A DNA stretch of 64,000 nucleotides, taken from NCBI RefSeq assembly GCF_029784165.1, contig NC_073694.1, positions 167,800,118 to 167,864,117 of the forward strand. Direction: 5' to 3'. This document shows, one piece after another, positions 1 to 11,518 of the stretch (its first letter is position 1; each line of letters opens with the position of its first letter). The DNA comes from Wyeomyia smithii (taxonomy: Eukaryota; Arthropoda; Insecta; Diptera; Culicidae). Both the position numbers and the translations under genes were made by a program. The notes beneath the pieces were generated by a model. That model was not told the DNA's origin. It searched no databases and saw nothing but the letters and a program-made list of their open reading frames with translations.

Positions 1-150
1 AAAATAATTTTAGTCAATTGATCGTCGAACAGTCACATAGTTTTTAAATTTCAATTTTAGCTTCTGCGACAACAAAAACCATTGAAAATGAAGGGTGTTA
101 CGGTCAAACATTGATCAAACGAAAATGTCTGTAAATCGAAAATATTTTTA

Positions 151-1216
151 TTGAAAAATCAAATCATGTTTCTTTGTCAAGTTCAATTCGTGCAGAATAA
201 AGGAAAAATAACCCATCCAGGAGACCTTATAAGGCTTTACCAAACAACGATATTGTCTGTTATTGAATACGGGTGTTTCTGCTTCCGCTCCGCAGCAAAC
301 ACACATCTGATCAAACTGGAGCGAATACAATATCGTTGTTTGCGTATCGCCTTAGGTTGCATGCAATCGACCCATACGATGAGTTTGGAGGTCTTAGCTG
401 GAGTACTACCATTGGAAAACCGCTTTTGGAGCCTGTCTTCACGTATTCTTATCAAATGTGAGGTCTTGAACCGTCCCGTGATTGAAAATTTTGAAAGGTT
501 AATCGAACTTAATTCTCAAACCCGTTTTATGACATTGTATTTCCATCACATGTCCCAAAATATTAACCCTTCTTCGAATATTCCAAATCGTGTCGACTTA
601 TCAAATACTTCTGATTCTACTGTGTTTTTCGATACATCCATGATAGAAGAAACTCGTGGAATCCCGGATCATTTACGCGTGCAGCAGATCCCCAAAATTT
701 TTTCCAAAAATATCGAAACATCAACTGCAACAATATGTTCTACACTGACGGATCACTTCTTGATGGGTCCACTGGCTTCGGTATTTCAATAACAATTTAA
801 CCGTCTCCCATAAGCTCGATAATCCTGCTTCTGTTTACGTCGCAGAATTGGCTGCAATTAAGTACACCCTAGGGATTATCGAAAAAATGCCCACGGACCA
901 TTATTTCATCTTTACGGACAGTCTCAGATCCATTGAGGCTCTCCGATCGATGAAAGATGTTAAGCACTCTCCGTATTTCCTGGGGAAAATACGGGAACAT
1001 CTGAGTGCGTTATCCGAAAAATCGTTTCAGATTACCTTAGCGTGGGTCCCTTCTCACTGCTCGATACCGGGTATTGAGCAAGCGGACTCTTTGGCTAAGG
1101 TGGGCGCAACAAACGGTGATATTTATGAAAGACCAATTGCTTTTACCAATTTTTGCGCCGGACAGGGTAACGTACTGGGTTATTACGGGGTATGGAAAAA
1201 TACGAAGCGCTCATAG
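151..1216 (+). mobile_element. I-clade non-LTR retrotransposon remnant (RT tail plus RNase H)
   Basis: A 213-residue reading frame (151-792) matches the C-terminal part of an I-type reverse transcriptase polyprotein. A second frame (848-1216) continues with an RNase H-like domain (TDSLRSIEALRS, then AWVPSHCS and QADSLAKVG). The frames are offset, and comparison with the inverted copy at 3780-4760 shows frameshifts near 720 and 787, so the copy is dead. The first RNase H motif (FYTDGSLLDGSTGFG) is still visible around 740 in a shifted frame. The palm domain, endonuclease and ORF1 are absent. I-clade or a related RNase H-bearing clade is the best reading; the exact family cannot be fixed. Confidence 0.75.
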
Positions 1217-1338
1217 TGCATGGGATTTGTTATAATCACTACTGTTTGCGGATTTTCAGCGATTTTTATTATATATAATGTCAGTATTATCCAGGAAAAA
1301 AACTGAAAAAAAATTCGACTCGACGATTAAGAGGTAAA

Positions 1339-3322
1339 GTTTTTTTTTTTTTTTATTTATTTATTTATAATTCATGTAACTTAAGGAATCTTCCTTTTTT
1401 AATTGTTACACAATGGAGGAAGTTTAATTTTATATCTGTATACAACTACAAGTTTCTGAATCGATTTTACGTTACATTTTACAATTTATTTTATTATTTC
1501 ATTGCATGCGATCAAGCTCCCCAAGTAAACCCTTTCGGAAGCTAACGACATTTTCAGTTGATTTTAAAGGTGTAGATAAACTATTCCAGTAAACAATGCC
1601 TCTCACAAACATTGATTGTCCATAGTAGGCGGATGAATGTATCGGCACCACCAAATTCATTGTTCTAGTATTACTCGTAAACTGGAGTTTGGTAAATAAG
1701 TAATGTGGTTTCCTAGATTTAATAATTTTGTGAATGTAAATGCACGTTCTATAGCAATAGAATTTATCAAATCGACATCCTATGAGCGATTCGTGGTAAC
1801 GTGACACACTAGAATACCTATTTAGATTGTACACATATCTGACACATGAGTTTAATGCAACTCTTAATCTGTTAAGTGAAGCGGATGAGACATTTGTGTA
1901 CATAAATTGTCCATATGTGAAATATGGAAGAATCAGTGACTTGAACAATTTTATTTTCGTAGTTGTGTCCAGGTGCCTTGCTACCATATTCAGACGCTTC
2001 AAAGTGCCGTAAATTCTGCCACATTGAGAATTTATATACGAATCCCAAGTCAAATTTGAGGTGAATATTACACCGAGATTTTCCAATTTATTGAAATACT
2101 TTACAATCTGACCATCAAAAATCAATTTAGGTGGAGTAGGTGGATTTTTGTGTTTACTAATAAACATCGCCTTGGTTTTAGAAGGGTTAACCAAGAGTAG
2201 ATTGCTTTTAGACCATCGAAGAACCTTTTCTAGATCATGATTGATTTTACGGGCCATATCCTCTATATTGAAATTTCTGGCGACACCTAAATAAATTTGG
2301 ACATCATCGGCAAACATGTGAATGGCACAAAACTCCAGAGATGATGGCAAATCATTTATAAATAGAGAAAAGAGTAATGGGCCCAACACTGAACCTTGTG
2401 GAACTCCTGATTCAATTGCACTGAATGAAGACAAAGTATTATTGTGAACAACAGTCTGAAACCGTCCATTCAGGTATGATCTAATTAGGTTGGCAGCGCT
2501 CTGACTAAAATTGAATTGTGATATTAATTTGTTGACCAGTTTACAATGAGATACACGATCAAATGCCTTAGCAAAGTCGATAAGCAATAAAACAGCTACT
2601 CCTCTTTTGTCGATAACGCTAGCTATATCATCATGCACCTTGGTCAAAGCAGTATTCGTACTATGCTCACTGCGAAAACCAGATTGAAGTGGATGTAGCA
2701 AGTTGTTTTCGTTAATAAATTTGGATAATTGACGTTGAACTAGTTTTTCAAAGGCTTTTGAAATAGCACACAAGATACTTATGGGGCGCAGATTAGTGAT
2801 GGAAGCACTGTTTCCCCTCTTTTTGATTGGAACTATTTTTGCTCTTTTCCAGGCTCGCGGATATACTGAGGTTTTAAAGATAGTATTAAATAAATGTACA
2901 TAAATAGGTAAAGCTAAGGGTAAGATGATTTTCATAAACTTTAGTGGTAGATTGTTTAAACCAACCGCATTTGATTTGATCTCGAATATTGCATTAATTA
3001 TTTCGTGATCGTACACTTCATGAAATTGGAATCCGTCGGAATTTGAAAATAATTGAGCTGATGAAGTGTCGGATGTATAGTTGGAAATGAAATATGCGTT
3101 TATATCGTTAGAATTAAAATTATCTTCAGTAGGCAACGAAGCATCTTTCCCAACACCCAGATTCTTAATATTTTTCCACAGTTTACTACTAGGCAGATTC
3201 GTATCAAACAACAATAAACACAAAAGTTTTGTGTTTATTAAGAGCTTTTTTGCAGCAGAAAAATAATTACAGTGTGTATTTTTTTTTTTCAGCCAACGTT
3301 TATTTGACACGGCACAATACAA
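1339..3322 (-). mobile_element. 5'-truncated CR1/Jockey-group non-LTR element
   Basis: The element reads on the minus strand. Its 3' end is marked by a run of about 16 T on the plus strand (1339-1354), that is, a poly(A) tail, preceded on the element strand by ATAA/ATTT-type repeats. The body carries one long open frame for a reverse transcriptase and then about 145 nt of 3' UTR. The endonuclease and ORF1 are missing, so this is a 5'-truncated copy. It lies between two inverted copies of an I-type fragment (151-1216 and 3780-4760). I found no clear target-site duplication. Confidence 0.7.
1499..3322 (-). CDS. Reverse transcriptase of a CR1-like element (truncated ORF2)
   Basis: The frame gives 607 residues with the order expected of a CR1/L2-like reverse transcriptase. 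LRPISILCAISKAFEKLVQRQL is followed by GFRSEHSTNTALTKV, LIDFAKAFDRVSH (first catalytic Asp), SGVPQGSVLGPLLFSLFINDLP, and the catalytic FADDVQIYL box. The thumb/C-terminal segment ends in MFVRGIVYWNSLSTPL, a signature seen at the end of CR1/Jockey-group ORF2. The frame opens at a TTG directly after an upstream stop, so the first residues are not a genuine start. The N-terminal APE endonuclease is absent. It has no internal stop over 1.8 kb, which suggests a fairly recent insertion. It is not a host gene. Confidence 0.8.
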   Translation of the reverse strand: MYCAVSNKRWLKKKNTHCNYFSAAKKLLINTKLLCLLLFDTNLPSSKLWKNIKNLGVGKDASLPTEDNFNSNDINAYFISNYTSDTSSAQLFSNSDGFQFHEVYDHEIINAIFEIKSNAVGLNNLPLKFMKIILPLALPIYVHLFNTIFKTSVYPRAWKRAKIVPIKKRGNSASITNLRPISILCAISKAFEKLVQRQLSKFINENNLLHPLQSGFRSEHSTNTALTKVHDDIASVIDKRGVAVLLLIDFAKAFDRVSHCKLVNKLISQFNFSQSAANLIRSYLNGRFQTVVHNNTLSSFSAIESGVPQGSVLGPLLFSLFINDLPSSLEFCAIHMFADDVQIYLGVARNFNIEDMARKINHDLEKVLRWSKSNLLLVNPSKTKAMFISKHKNPPTPPKLIFDGQIVKYFNKLENLGVIFTSNLTWDSYINSQCGRIYGTLKRLNMVARHLDTTTKIKLFKSLILPYFTYGQFMYTNVSSASLNRLRVALNSCVRYVYNLNRYSSVSRYHESLIGCRFDKFYCYRTCIYIHKIIKSRKPHYLFTKLQFTSNTRTMNLVVPIHSSAYYGQSMFVRGIVYWNSLSTPLKSTENVVSFRKGLLGELDRMQ

Positions 3323-3454
3323 GTAAATGTTTTACGGAGCCAATTATATCTTGAATCTTACTTCATAAAGTATCTTAAAAACTGAAGACAAATTTTTTAT
3401 CCTCGCTGCCGACGACGAGTTGAAATTAAATCTAAGATTAAAAGTAAAACGCGT

Positions 3455-3618
3455 TTTAATTTTTTTTTTTAACCGCGTAAATCCCGGAATCCGCGTTAAA
3501 AAAACCACGTAAATTCCTGAATCCGCGTAAAAAAAACGTGTAAATTCCGGAATCCGCGTAAAAAAGCCGCGTAAAAAAAACCCGCGTAAAAAAACCGCGT
3601 AAAAAGCGACCTTAGTGT
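3455..3618. repeat. CCGCGTAA tandem repeat element, copy 1
   Basis: About five degenerate tandem units of roughly 30 bp alternate CCGCGTAA with a GGAATCCGCG block and A-runs, and the array ends AAAAAGCGACCTTAGTGT. The same structure occurs at 36265-36397 and, inverted, at 58326-58672. The last copy shows matching termini (ACACTAAGGTCG and CGACTTTAGTGT), so these look like small DNA elements filled with tandem repeats. The left terminus of this copy is not recognisable. Confidence 0.6.
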
Positions 3619-3779
3619 TGCGGTTAAGTTGGATGTAGGCGGAAAGGAGTGGGACTAGACTGGCGCATGGATGGATTTCAGGAAAATGTATATGGCGGAC
3701 ATGTAGGGAAGGTCAAGGCTCGCCAAGACATCACGAACAGGAACAGCCGGCTGTCTACCCTCGGCCTGCAGGGAAGCAA

Positions 3780-4760
3780 TTAATCTAGACCTGGCGCCAC
3801 GGTGTTCAGGGCAATACGACGGGGATGTGTTTCAAATCCATAGTGATTGGAGATGAGCCGAGACATCATGCAAATGAAGTCTCGATCTACATCTAATCCC
3901 TTGAACCACGGGTTCGTCGATACCTTGGGGATAATGGAATGTAAGCACCTTCCCAGTTCCCCTCTGGTCCAAGAATTTTGCCAACTGATGATCGTATTCT
4001 GACGCACAAATACGAAAATTTCATTAAAGACAATTGGTCTTTCATGAATTTCACCGTTTGTTGCGCCCATATTTGCCAAAGAGTCCGCTTTTTCATTGCG
4101 GGGTATCGAGCAGTGAGAAGGGACCCACGCTAAGGTAATCTGAAACGATTTTTCGGATAAAGTACTCAGATGTTCCCGTATTTTCCCCAGGAAATACGGA
4201 GAGTGCTCAACAGCTTTCATCGATCGGAGAGCCTCAATGGAACTGAGACTGTCCGTAAGGATGAAATAATGGTCCGTGGGCATTTTTTCGATAATCCCTA
4301 TGGTGTACTGAATTGCAGTTAATTCTGCGACGTAAACAGAAGCAGGATTATCGAGCTTATGGGAGACGGTTAAATTGTTATTGAAGAAACCGAAGCCTGT
4401 GGACCCATCGAGAAGTGATCCGTCAGTGTAAAACATTTTATCGCAGTTAACGTTTCGAAATTTATTAGAAAAAAATTTTGAGGATCTGCTGCACGCGTAA
4501 ACAATCCGGGACTCCACGAGTTTCTTCTATCATGGATGTATCGAAAAACACAGAAGAATCAGAAGTATTTGATAAGTTGACACGACTTAGAATATTCGAA
4601 GAGGGGTTAACATTTTGTGACATGTGATTGAAATACAATGTCATAAAACGGGTTTGAGAACTAAGTTCGATTAACCTTTCAAAATTTTCATTCACAGGAC
4701 GGTTCAAGACCTAACATTTGATAAGAACACGAGAAGACAGACTCCAGAAGCGGTTTTTCA
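3780..4760 (-). mobile_element. I-clade non-LTR remnant, inverted second copy
   Basis: The minus strand carries frames at 4465-4707 (RT C-terminal segment) and 3780-4517 (RNase H). The RNase H part keeps its key positions: MFYTDGSLLDG (first Asp), VAELTAIQY (Glu), LTDSLSSIEAL (second Asp), WVPSHCS, and KADSLANMG (last Asp). It closely matches the plus-strand copy at 151-1216 residue for residue over most of its length, with an intact RNase H frame where the other is shifted. A stop and frame change near 4465-4517 separate the RT tail from RNase H, so it is not functional as a whole. Confidence 0.75.
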
Positions 4761-6854
4761 ATGGTAGAACTCCAGCTAAGACCTCCAAATTCATCGTATG
4801 GGTTGATTGCACGCAACCTAGTGTGTATTAGTTCCCTACAATTTATTCTCAGACTTTCTATGGTACAACATTCTTGTATAAGCCTAAATGGCAGAGTTTG
4901 AATTTAGTTATTTGAGGAATTTAGTTTCGTCTAGATATATACTAAAGTCATTTTTACGTAGGTTCTATAATATTTGTGGTTTTTACACAGATTTTTAAAT
5001 TTACGCAGATTTTCGAGGAAAGTTTGATTATCCTTTTAGAAAACGTCAATTGAATTTCCAAAAGTGAATTCCGTTGCTTTTACCTTTTTCCAGTTTTTGC
5101 TTTCGACTTGCAAGTGAAATTTGGAGAAGGGAGCTCGTAGTCTCAGCGTTACAGAATCCGCTTTGACAAACGAATAGTGAGTTCGAATATTAGTAGAATC
5201 AGATCGTTCGATGTCAGAGGAACTTTTACGCATTGGTTTATTCTCACGCCCGAAAAAACACACAGTTGAATGAGAATACCTCACCAGGCTCGGCAAAGAG
5301 GAGCAGTAGAACCTAGGCGTGTAGAGGGAAGGGTAAAAGTATGACAATCTATCACTGACTACGACGATAAAGTAAGTCCTTACCGTTATAACGTTAGAGA
5401 TTTGCAACAACGCGTTTAACAGTTCCTTCTTTCCTTCTCTAATCGATCGTATGGACGTTGCCAGCGCCATTATCGATCTGTACAAAGCGGAAGCTACTGA
5501 ATTGTTGTACATTTAAGATGGGTAATTAGTCCCAGAATAGTTATTTCACGATGGTTCTTTGTGCAACTTCATTAGCTCAGATCCATTACGGAGGAGAAAC
5601 TACGAAATATGCAGTCGTTCAAGCGTATGCTCAAGCAAGCTCAAGTTCGACTTTCAGGTGAAATTTAGAGGGTCTCTCCATTAGTTGGCTTCAGAAAACC
5701 AAGACGACCTACAAAAGACGTTCGATAATAAAATAAATTGGTAAACAAATTGTTCTCATTTTACTATCGTTTTCCTTCTTCCGCTTTTATAATCTCCTCT
5801 ATATAATTATGTAGAGCTTAAAGTAGGAGGAGCCAATTTCCCAAAAACTTGATTTTTAACAAAAAAAAATCAATTTTCAATTATTCATGCATTTAATAAA
5901 ACATTTGCACGATGATCAAGTTTAAAGTTGAAAAAAAAAAGACCTCTTGATCATGCTCATTTCGGTGCCAATGGAATGTATGGCAAAAATTCAACCTTCG
6001 AATTTGGGTTTACTTAGAAGTTTCGCTTCTCGAAAAAATTCCCCATGCAACATGCAACATTTCAGGTCAGTCAAACTTCAGGAAGTGGCGTCTCAAAGCA
6101 GTTTCAAGTGAAGTGATGGATTGATACTTTCACTAAAATATCGAAAATACTGGCAATTTTCGCTTCCAGCCTCTAGACCGGAACCAAAACGGAGCCTACC
6201 GGATCAGGCCCAAAACGGACCGGAACAAACTCGTTCCGATTTTCAACCGGACCACGATCCGGACCCATCTTTTCCTTCCGATGTCAAAACAGAATTAGGG
6301 ATCTGACCTGATGATCCACATGTTGTGTTGAAATATTGGTGACTCGAAAATTGAAAGAAGTTGTATTCGAAAATCTATTCTAAACCCTTCGACAAAGATA
6401 AAAAAAAATGATAAACTTTTCACAATTATACTTGGTTGAATTTACATTTTGCAAATTTTAATCAAATATCTTATAGATTTCTCTTTCGTTCGATTTTTTC
6501 CTAGCATTACTCTCGAGGTTCAAACTTCAAAAGTTGCACAGCACAAAAATGATGTTAGTTCTGTTCTTTGAGTTGAGAATGCTTGGATAAAACACATTAA
6601 CAGTGAATGAAAAAGGATAAAAGTTGCGTATTGAAATAATAAATTACTGTGTTTTCAAAGCAGTCATTTTTTTATCGGCTAACCGCATATTTAAAAGATT
6701 TCGCAATTCTTTTCTGACATCTTTCTTGTTTAATCAATATTTTTATATTTCAATTTTTTTTTAAATCATATACCTGATTTTTTTTATAGTTATAAAATAA
6801 TATATGAAAAAATAACCTATGCTAACGTATACAAAATATTGCCCTTACTTCCAG
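4761..6854. other. Intergenic, no supported gene
   Basis: AT-rich sequence without a recognisable domain. The longest frame (158 codons on the minus strand at 5036-5512) has no family resemblance and an irregular composition. A short plus-strand frame ending in the stop near 5515 looks protein-like for about 45 codons, but I could not link it to any exon. The region holds the unseen upstream part of the chitin-binding gene that begins at 6855. Confidence 0.4.
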
Positions 6855-9800
6855 CGGTTATATTGTCGACAGCAATCATCACCACCGATGGCCAGTTCCT
6901 TCCCGGACCCCGGTACAGCTTAGACAACATGCCTAAGACCAGTTTCTCCTGTCGGGATAAAATCCTTGGCGGTTACTACGCCGATTCGGAAACGCAGTGT
7001 CAAATGTTTCACGTGTGCGTCAAAGTAGCTGGTATTGGAGTAAGTTGCGATTCTTTTGTTCACTTTTGGTGTTTTTCCACATCTTAACTCCAGTGGCTGA
7101 TTAGAAGGACGACCTCACTATACACGTGCACACATCTTCATTATCGACGTTGAACGATCATCGGACAAACAATCGAAATCGATCGATCAACAAACAAGTT
7201 AACCGACTGTCATGGTACCACACAGCAGAACTCGACGGTCTCAGCAAACTGCCGCAGAAACGTTGCTACTTTTCCCAAGAGACTCCGTTGACCTTTTGAG
7301 AAGCGCGCGCGGGTAATTTTTTGTGCCGATCACCCACGACTTCAATGAGTTTAAATCGCAAAACTGATTCACAGCGTAGCTGCGAGCGTTATGTTCTGCG
7401 TTACGAGCCCAGATTGACAAGGAACAATTTGTTTTCAGTAGCCAAATCAATTAAGTCTAATTATGCAATTCACTGTTTGAGAACGACATTTAAATAAGTG
7501 ATACACCAACTAGACGCCTTTTTGTTCCTGTCAGCCTTGGGAAGGCCATCCAACTAAGGTTTATTTTTTTGCATGCGAATTGCACAAAGAGGTTAACAAT
7601 CTGCATCAAGTGGCATAGCCAATTGCGGTGTCTTATGGGCGCGACGCGTTTATTTCACACCTTATTTTATAATCACGACCATTGTTTTCAACGCTCTCTA
7701 CTAGGTAACTAGACCATAGCCAATCGTTCTCCTTCCCCCAACCGCATGGCAGACTGCAACTCATACCGCTTACGTTGTACACACTTAGCAATTTAAATTT
7801 TCTCACGAATTAATCTTTCTTCTCTTCCCCTCTATTCATCTCTTCTCTCCTCACAACCCTATTGTGTTGCCATATTTGTAAAACGCGTGGGCGCACGTGG
7901 CCTTGCGCAAACTCGAACAACCCATTTTTGACCACTAACAGGTGCAAGACTTCAGATTCCTCTGCCCCAACGGCACGGCTTTCGATCAGGAAGCTCAGAT
8001 ATGTGCCGATTGGGGCGACGTTGACTGTGAAGCAGCCACGCTGTACTATGGCAGTAACAATTTCGACCTGTATCGCATTGGGTCCGGCTTTGAGAGCAAG
8101 CGGGCCCCCTACGCAGAGGAGGAAGAAGAAGCCACCTTCCATCTTCAACGGGCTGAAACTAGTGAGTGTTCTTTTTTTTTTTTTTAATATTTTCATGCTA
8201 GTTGATCGGTTTGTTTCGTGACAGGTGATGCGAGACGCAGCAAGCAGTACATTGTAAACCAAAGCTCCAAACCTCAAGGGCCCCCAGTGCATAATCCAAA
8301 TCAGATTCCGTCTGCACCGAAACCACACCATCACCATCGTCCTCCTGCGCCTACAATGACGACAACGACGTCCACCACCACCAGCACAACGTCCAAACCA
8401 ACCACGACTTCTTCTTACAACGCAAACGATAATTACTATAACCAGCAGCATCAGAAGCAAATTCAACAGAAGCAGCTTCAGCAGAAACAGCAGCAGTTGA
8501 TCTACAATCAACAGCAGCAGATCCAGCAGCAGCAATACCGCCAGTTGACAGCAGCTGCCGCAACTGCTACCCCTGCCGATCACCGTCAATACAACGATAT
8601 CCGTACGACCACCCCAACTACTTTTGCAAGCAATCAGAGACCACAGAAACAACAGCAGCAACAACAACAGCAGCCACCACAGCACAACGATCAGAATAGT
8701 AAATATAAAACACGATCTCTTACACCTGTTACCTCTTCTTTCGTTTCTCACTTTCTATTGCAGATGATGAAATCTTCCGCGGATCGCACAGTTCCCACTT
8801 CTACAATAACCGTAACAACGGAAAGGAAGAGTTCGATGATGATTACGTGCGGAAACCGACTCAGCCGACAACTGTACGTCCATTGCAAAGTGCCGGAAAC
8901 GGCACGAGAACCCAACCTAGGGGACGCAATCGTGGAAGAGGCTCCATTCGAGCGCACAACTTGAACATCGTCCAAAATGAGGTCAAACCGACTCAAGCGC
9001 AGAAAACTCGTTTACAGTCGACAACGCCTGAAGATTTTGTTGAAGTAGCTAAAATTCCCAACTACCACAAGGGAAGCACCAACTACAGACAGCAACCTAC
9101 GACTGTTCTGCAGCCACAGAACGGTAACCAGATAAGCTTCAGTCAATCACCAGCGTCAACACCAGCACCATTTTCACGGGGACAACAACGTCCAGTGCCG
9201 AGCGCCGTCACGGACCGCACAAGTAGCGCATTCTTCCACCATCAGCAAACGAATACAACACCCGCAAGACCGCAGCAATCGTCACAAAACTTTCAACAAT
9301 CCCAGCAGCAGCAACGATATCAAACCCTTTCGAATTCGTCGATAGCTGCTTCGGCCAACCCGTCGACATCAACCCACGCTCCAAACATTAACTTTCAATT
9401 TTTCAATAGAAATCCACCGGTGAGCAGCTCTCCATATATCACGACAACTCCTCAATCAACCAGCTTTCAACGAGTGACGCAAGCTCCTCAATTCTACAAC
9501 ACGGGTTTCGAGAACAAAGCTACCGAACGAACAATAGTCACGGAAGCCAGCACAATATCCCAGGAAACACTGCGCCCTCGTGCACAACCTCGTCTCTACA
9601 ACGTAGATCCCGGTCGTCTTAGCCAGTTTAATTACAACGAATATCAGGGAAGTCGCACCAGCATTACCACCTCCACGACCACGACAGCACCAACTACAGC
9701 TGCTTCCGAATACATAACTCCTTCTACCTACAATCCACTCAACTACAGGCCACAACAGCAGCAACAACAACACCTTCGTCAACACCCACAATCGTTCAAC

Positions 9801-10802
9801 GCCAATCTTTATGATCCCAGAACCACCTCTACAACAACACCAGCATCAACAACCACAGCCAGTGTTACTCAATCGCGAGCATCACCAAACGAACGGTACC
9901 AGGCGATCTCACGAAGCGCCAGTGATGGACACACGCCTTCTACCATAAAAAAATTCTCCACATTAGTCCCAAAGGATCAATATAATCCGACCACCTTCAA
10001 ACCGAACGCATTCAGCAAGAAAGCTCTCCTGCAGTTTATAATCCAGAAACCCGAAAAACCTCAAGAGAAAAATGCCCCTACACCCGTGAAAAGCACTATC
10101 TACATTCCAACCGTTCCTCCTGTGTCCATCACTACCACAACAACCACTGCAGCTCCAGTAGCCTCTCGGAGGCAGTACAACACTTACTTCCAACAGCCAC
10201 AACAACAGGTTCATACAACAACCACCACAAGCAGCACAACAACAACCTCACGACCAACGGAAGTTGACGAAGACGACGGCCAGTACCACCCGGAACTATA
10301 CGAGAAAGACTTATATCGAAACCGCGTCAAGGCCAAGTTCAACCAAGAACGGAAGCAGAGCCAAAACTACTTCCAGCAGTCCACTCCAGTATCGCAGTTA
10401 CTTTCGACTAGCGACGAAGACGAAATCTTTCGAACGGCACACTCGCAGAACATCGTCGCCAGTGGTAACGACCTGATACTGGAACGAGCGCGACAAGCAG
10501 CAGCCAAAATCAACGAATTTCTATCATCCTCATCGGTGAAACCGACGGCGCCGGCTCCGACCAAGAAGTCCTCCCAGTCGGTCGTGTCATCCAACAGCAG
10601 CAACAGCCAGCGTGTGAATCCAAGGCCCTTCTCGAAGGCTCCCACGATTTCACCACATGCGACCAGCACCAAGAGACCGTCGGATGACAAGGAAGAATAC
10701 GATTACGCCTACTATGATACCGGTAGTCCAGACATTCCGGAGTACGACGTCATCGAAGAGTTCGGGCGAACAGGCAAAAATAAGAAGCAGAACAAAAACT
10801 AG
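6855..10802 (+). CDS. Single-domain chitin-binding (CPAP1-like) secreted protein with long Q/T-rich tail; N-terminus outside the seen exons
   Basis: Exons I support: 6855-7039, 7942-8161, 8225-8698, 8764-10802. All junctions are GT-AG and keep one frame to the stop. The joined protein begins with a hydrophobic, signal-peptide-like stretch (VILSTAIITTDG). One peritrophin-A/CBM14 domain with six cysteines follows, split by the first intron: FSCRDK, TQCQMFHVC, then FLCPNGTAFD, ICADWGDVDC. After it, more than 800 residues are low-complexity, rich in Gln, Thr, Ser and Pro, ending in an acidic YDYAYYDTG patch and a basic KNKKQNKN end. One chitin-binding domain plus a long disordered tail fits insect CPAP1 cuticular proteins of the apical extracellular matrix. 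The initiator exon was not found; 6855 is the inferred acceptor after TTACTTCCAG. AATAAA signals lie at 11311-11320. Confidence 0.85.
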
Positions 10803-11310
10803 GTGCTCTGTTCGCCAACGGTTCGGCAGCAGGAGAAAAACTGTATAGATTTTAAATTAAATTAACTTAATTTTTCTCTGAAGAGCGCGATTTTCAGTGC
10901 GCTCAAGATTTGCGAACCAACTGCCATTATTGTGATTATCACTGGTCTTTCGCACACACGCATTCACAGGTTAGCGTCTCATTTTACCACGATACTATGG
11001 GAACAGGTAATCTGGCCTTAACAAAAAAGGGACCACGTTTCACAACGCCAGTATTCATTCAAGATTGTTTAGTTACCATACGTTTCTGCCTTCACACATT
11101 CTTGAGGCTCCTCTATCTGTCATTAGTTTTCGATAACTCCACTTTGAACAACAGTTTAACTTAAATTATTTTATTTAGCGAGATTTGTTTCATACAATCA
11201 ACCGTGTGCAACTGTTGTCTGATATCGGTTTCTACTATAACGCCCTACCTAGCTAACACGAGAGCGATTGTAAATATATTTCATCTCGAAACGAAATGTA
11301 CATCAAGGAA

Positions 11311-11320
11311 AATAAATAAA
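11311..11320 (+). terminator. Polyadenylation signals of the chitin-binding gene
   Basis: Two overlapping AATAAA hexamers lie about 510 nt after the stop codon of the CPAP1-like gene. They precede A-rich sequence and then the start of a transposon-like repeat. Confidence 0.5.
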
Positions 11321-11518
11321 AAACGAATAATACATAGTTGCTGTGAGTTGTTTTCTTCCATATTTTCACACGTGGGTTTATTTCACTACCAGGTAGATCA
11401 GCTTCCAATTTCACCTAGTCGTGAATTTGTGAACCCCTTTTAACGTTTATGAAATTTTGGAAAGTTTTTGGTATTTATGCATTTTTCGATGTTGAATTTT
11501 TTGGTATTTTTAGTTTTT

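Noticed and set aside
5036..5512. 158-codon minus-strand frame
   Set aside because: No domain or family resemblance, irregular composition, no splice or start context; probably chance.
5375..5518. Short plus-strand frame ending in a protein-like stretch (IDRMDVASAIIDLYKAEATELL)
   Set aside because: Reads like a coding end, but no upstream exon, acceptor or homologous family could be identified; left as a note only.
7810..8751. 313-codon minus-strand frame opposite the chitin-binding gene
   Set aside because: Shadow of the CAG/CAA- and ACA-rich coding strand; Leu/Val-rich runs are the complement of Gln/Thr codons.
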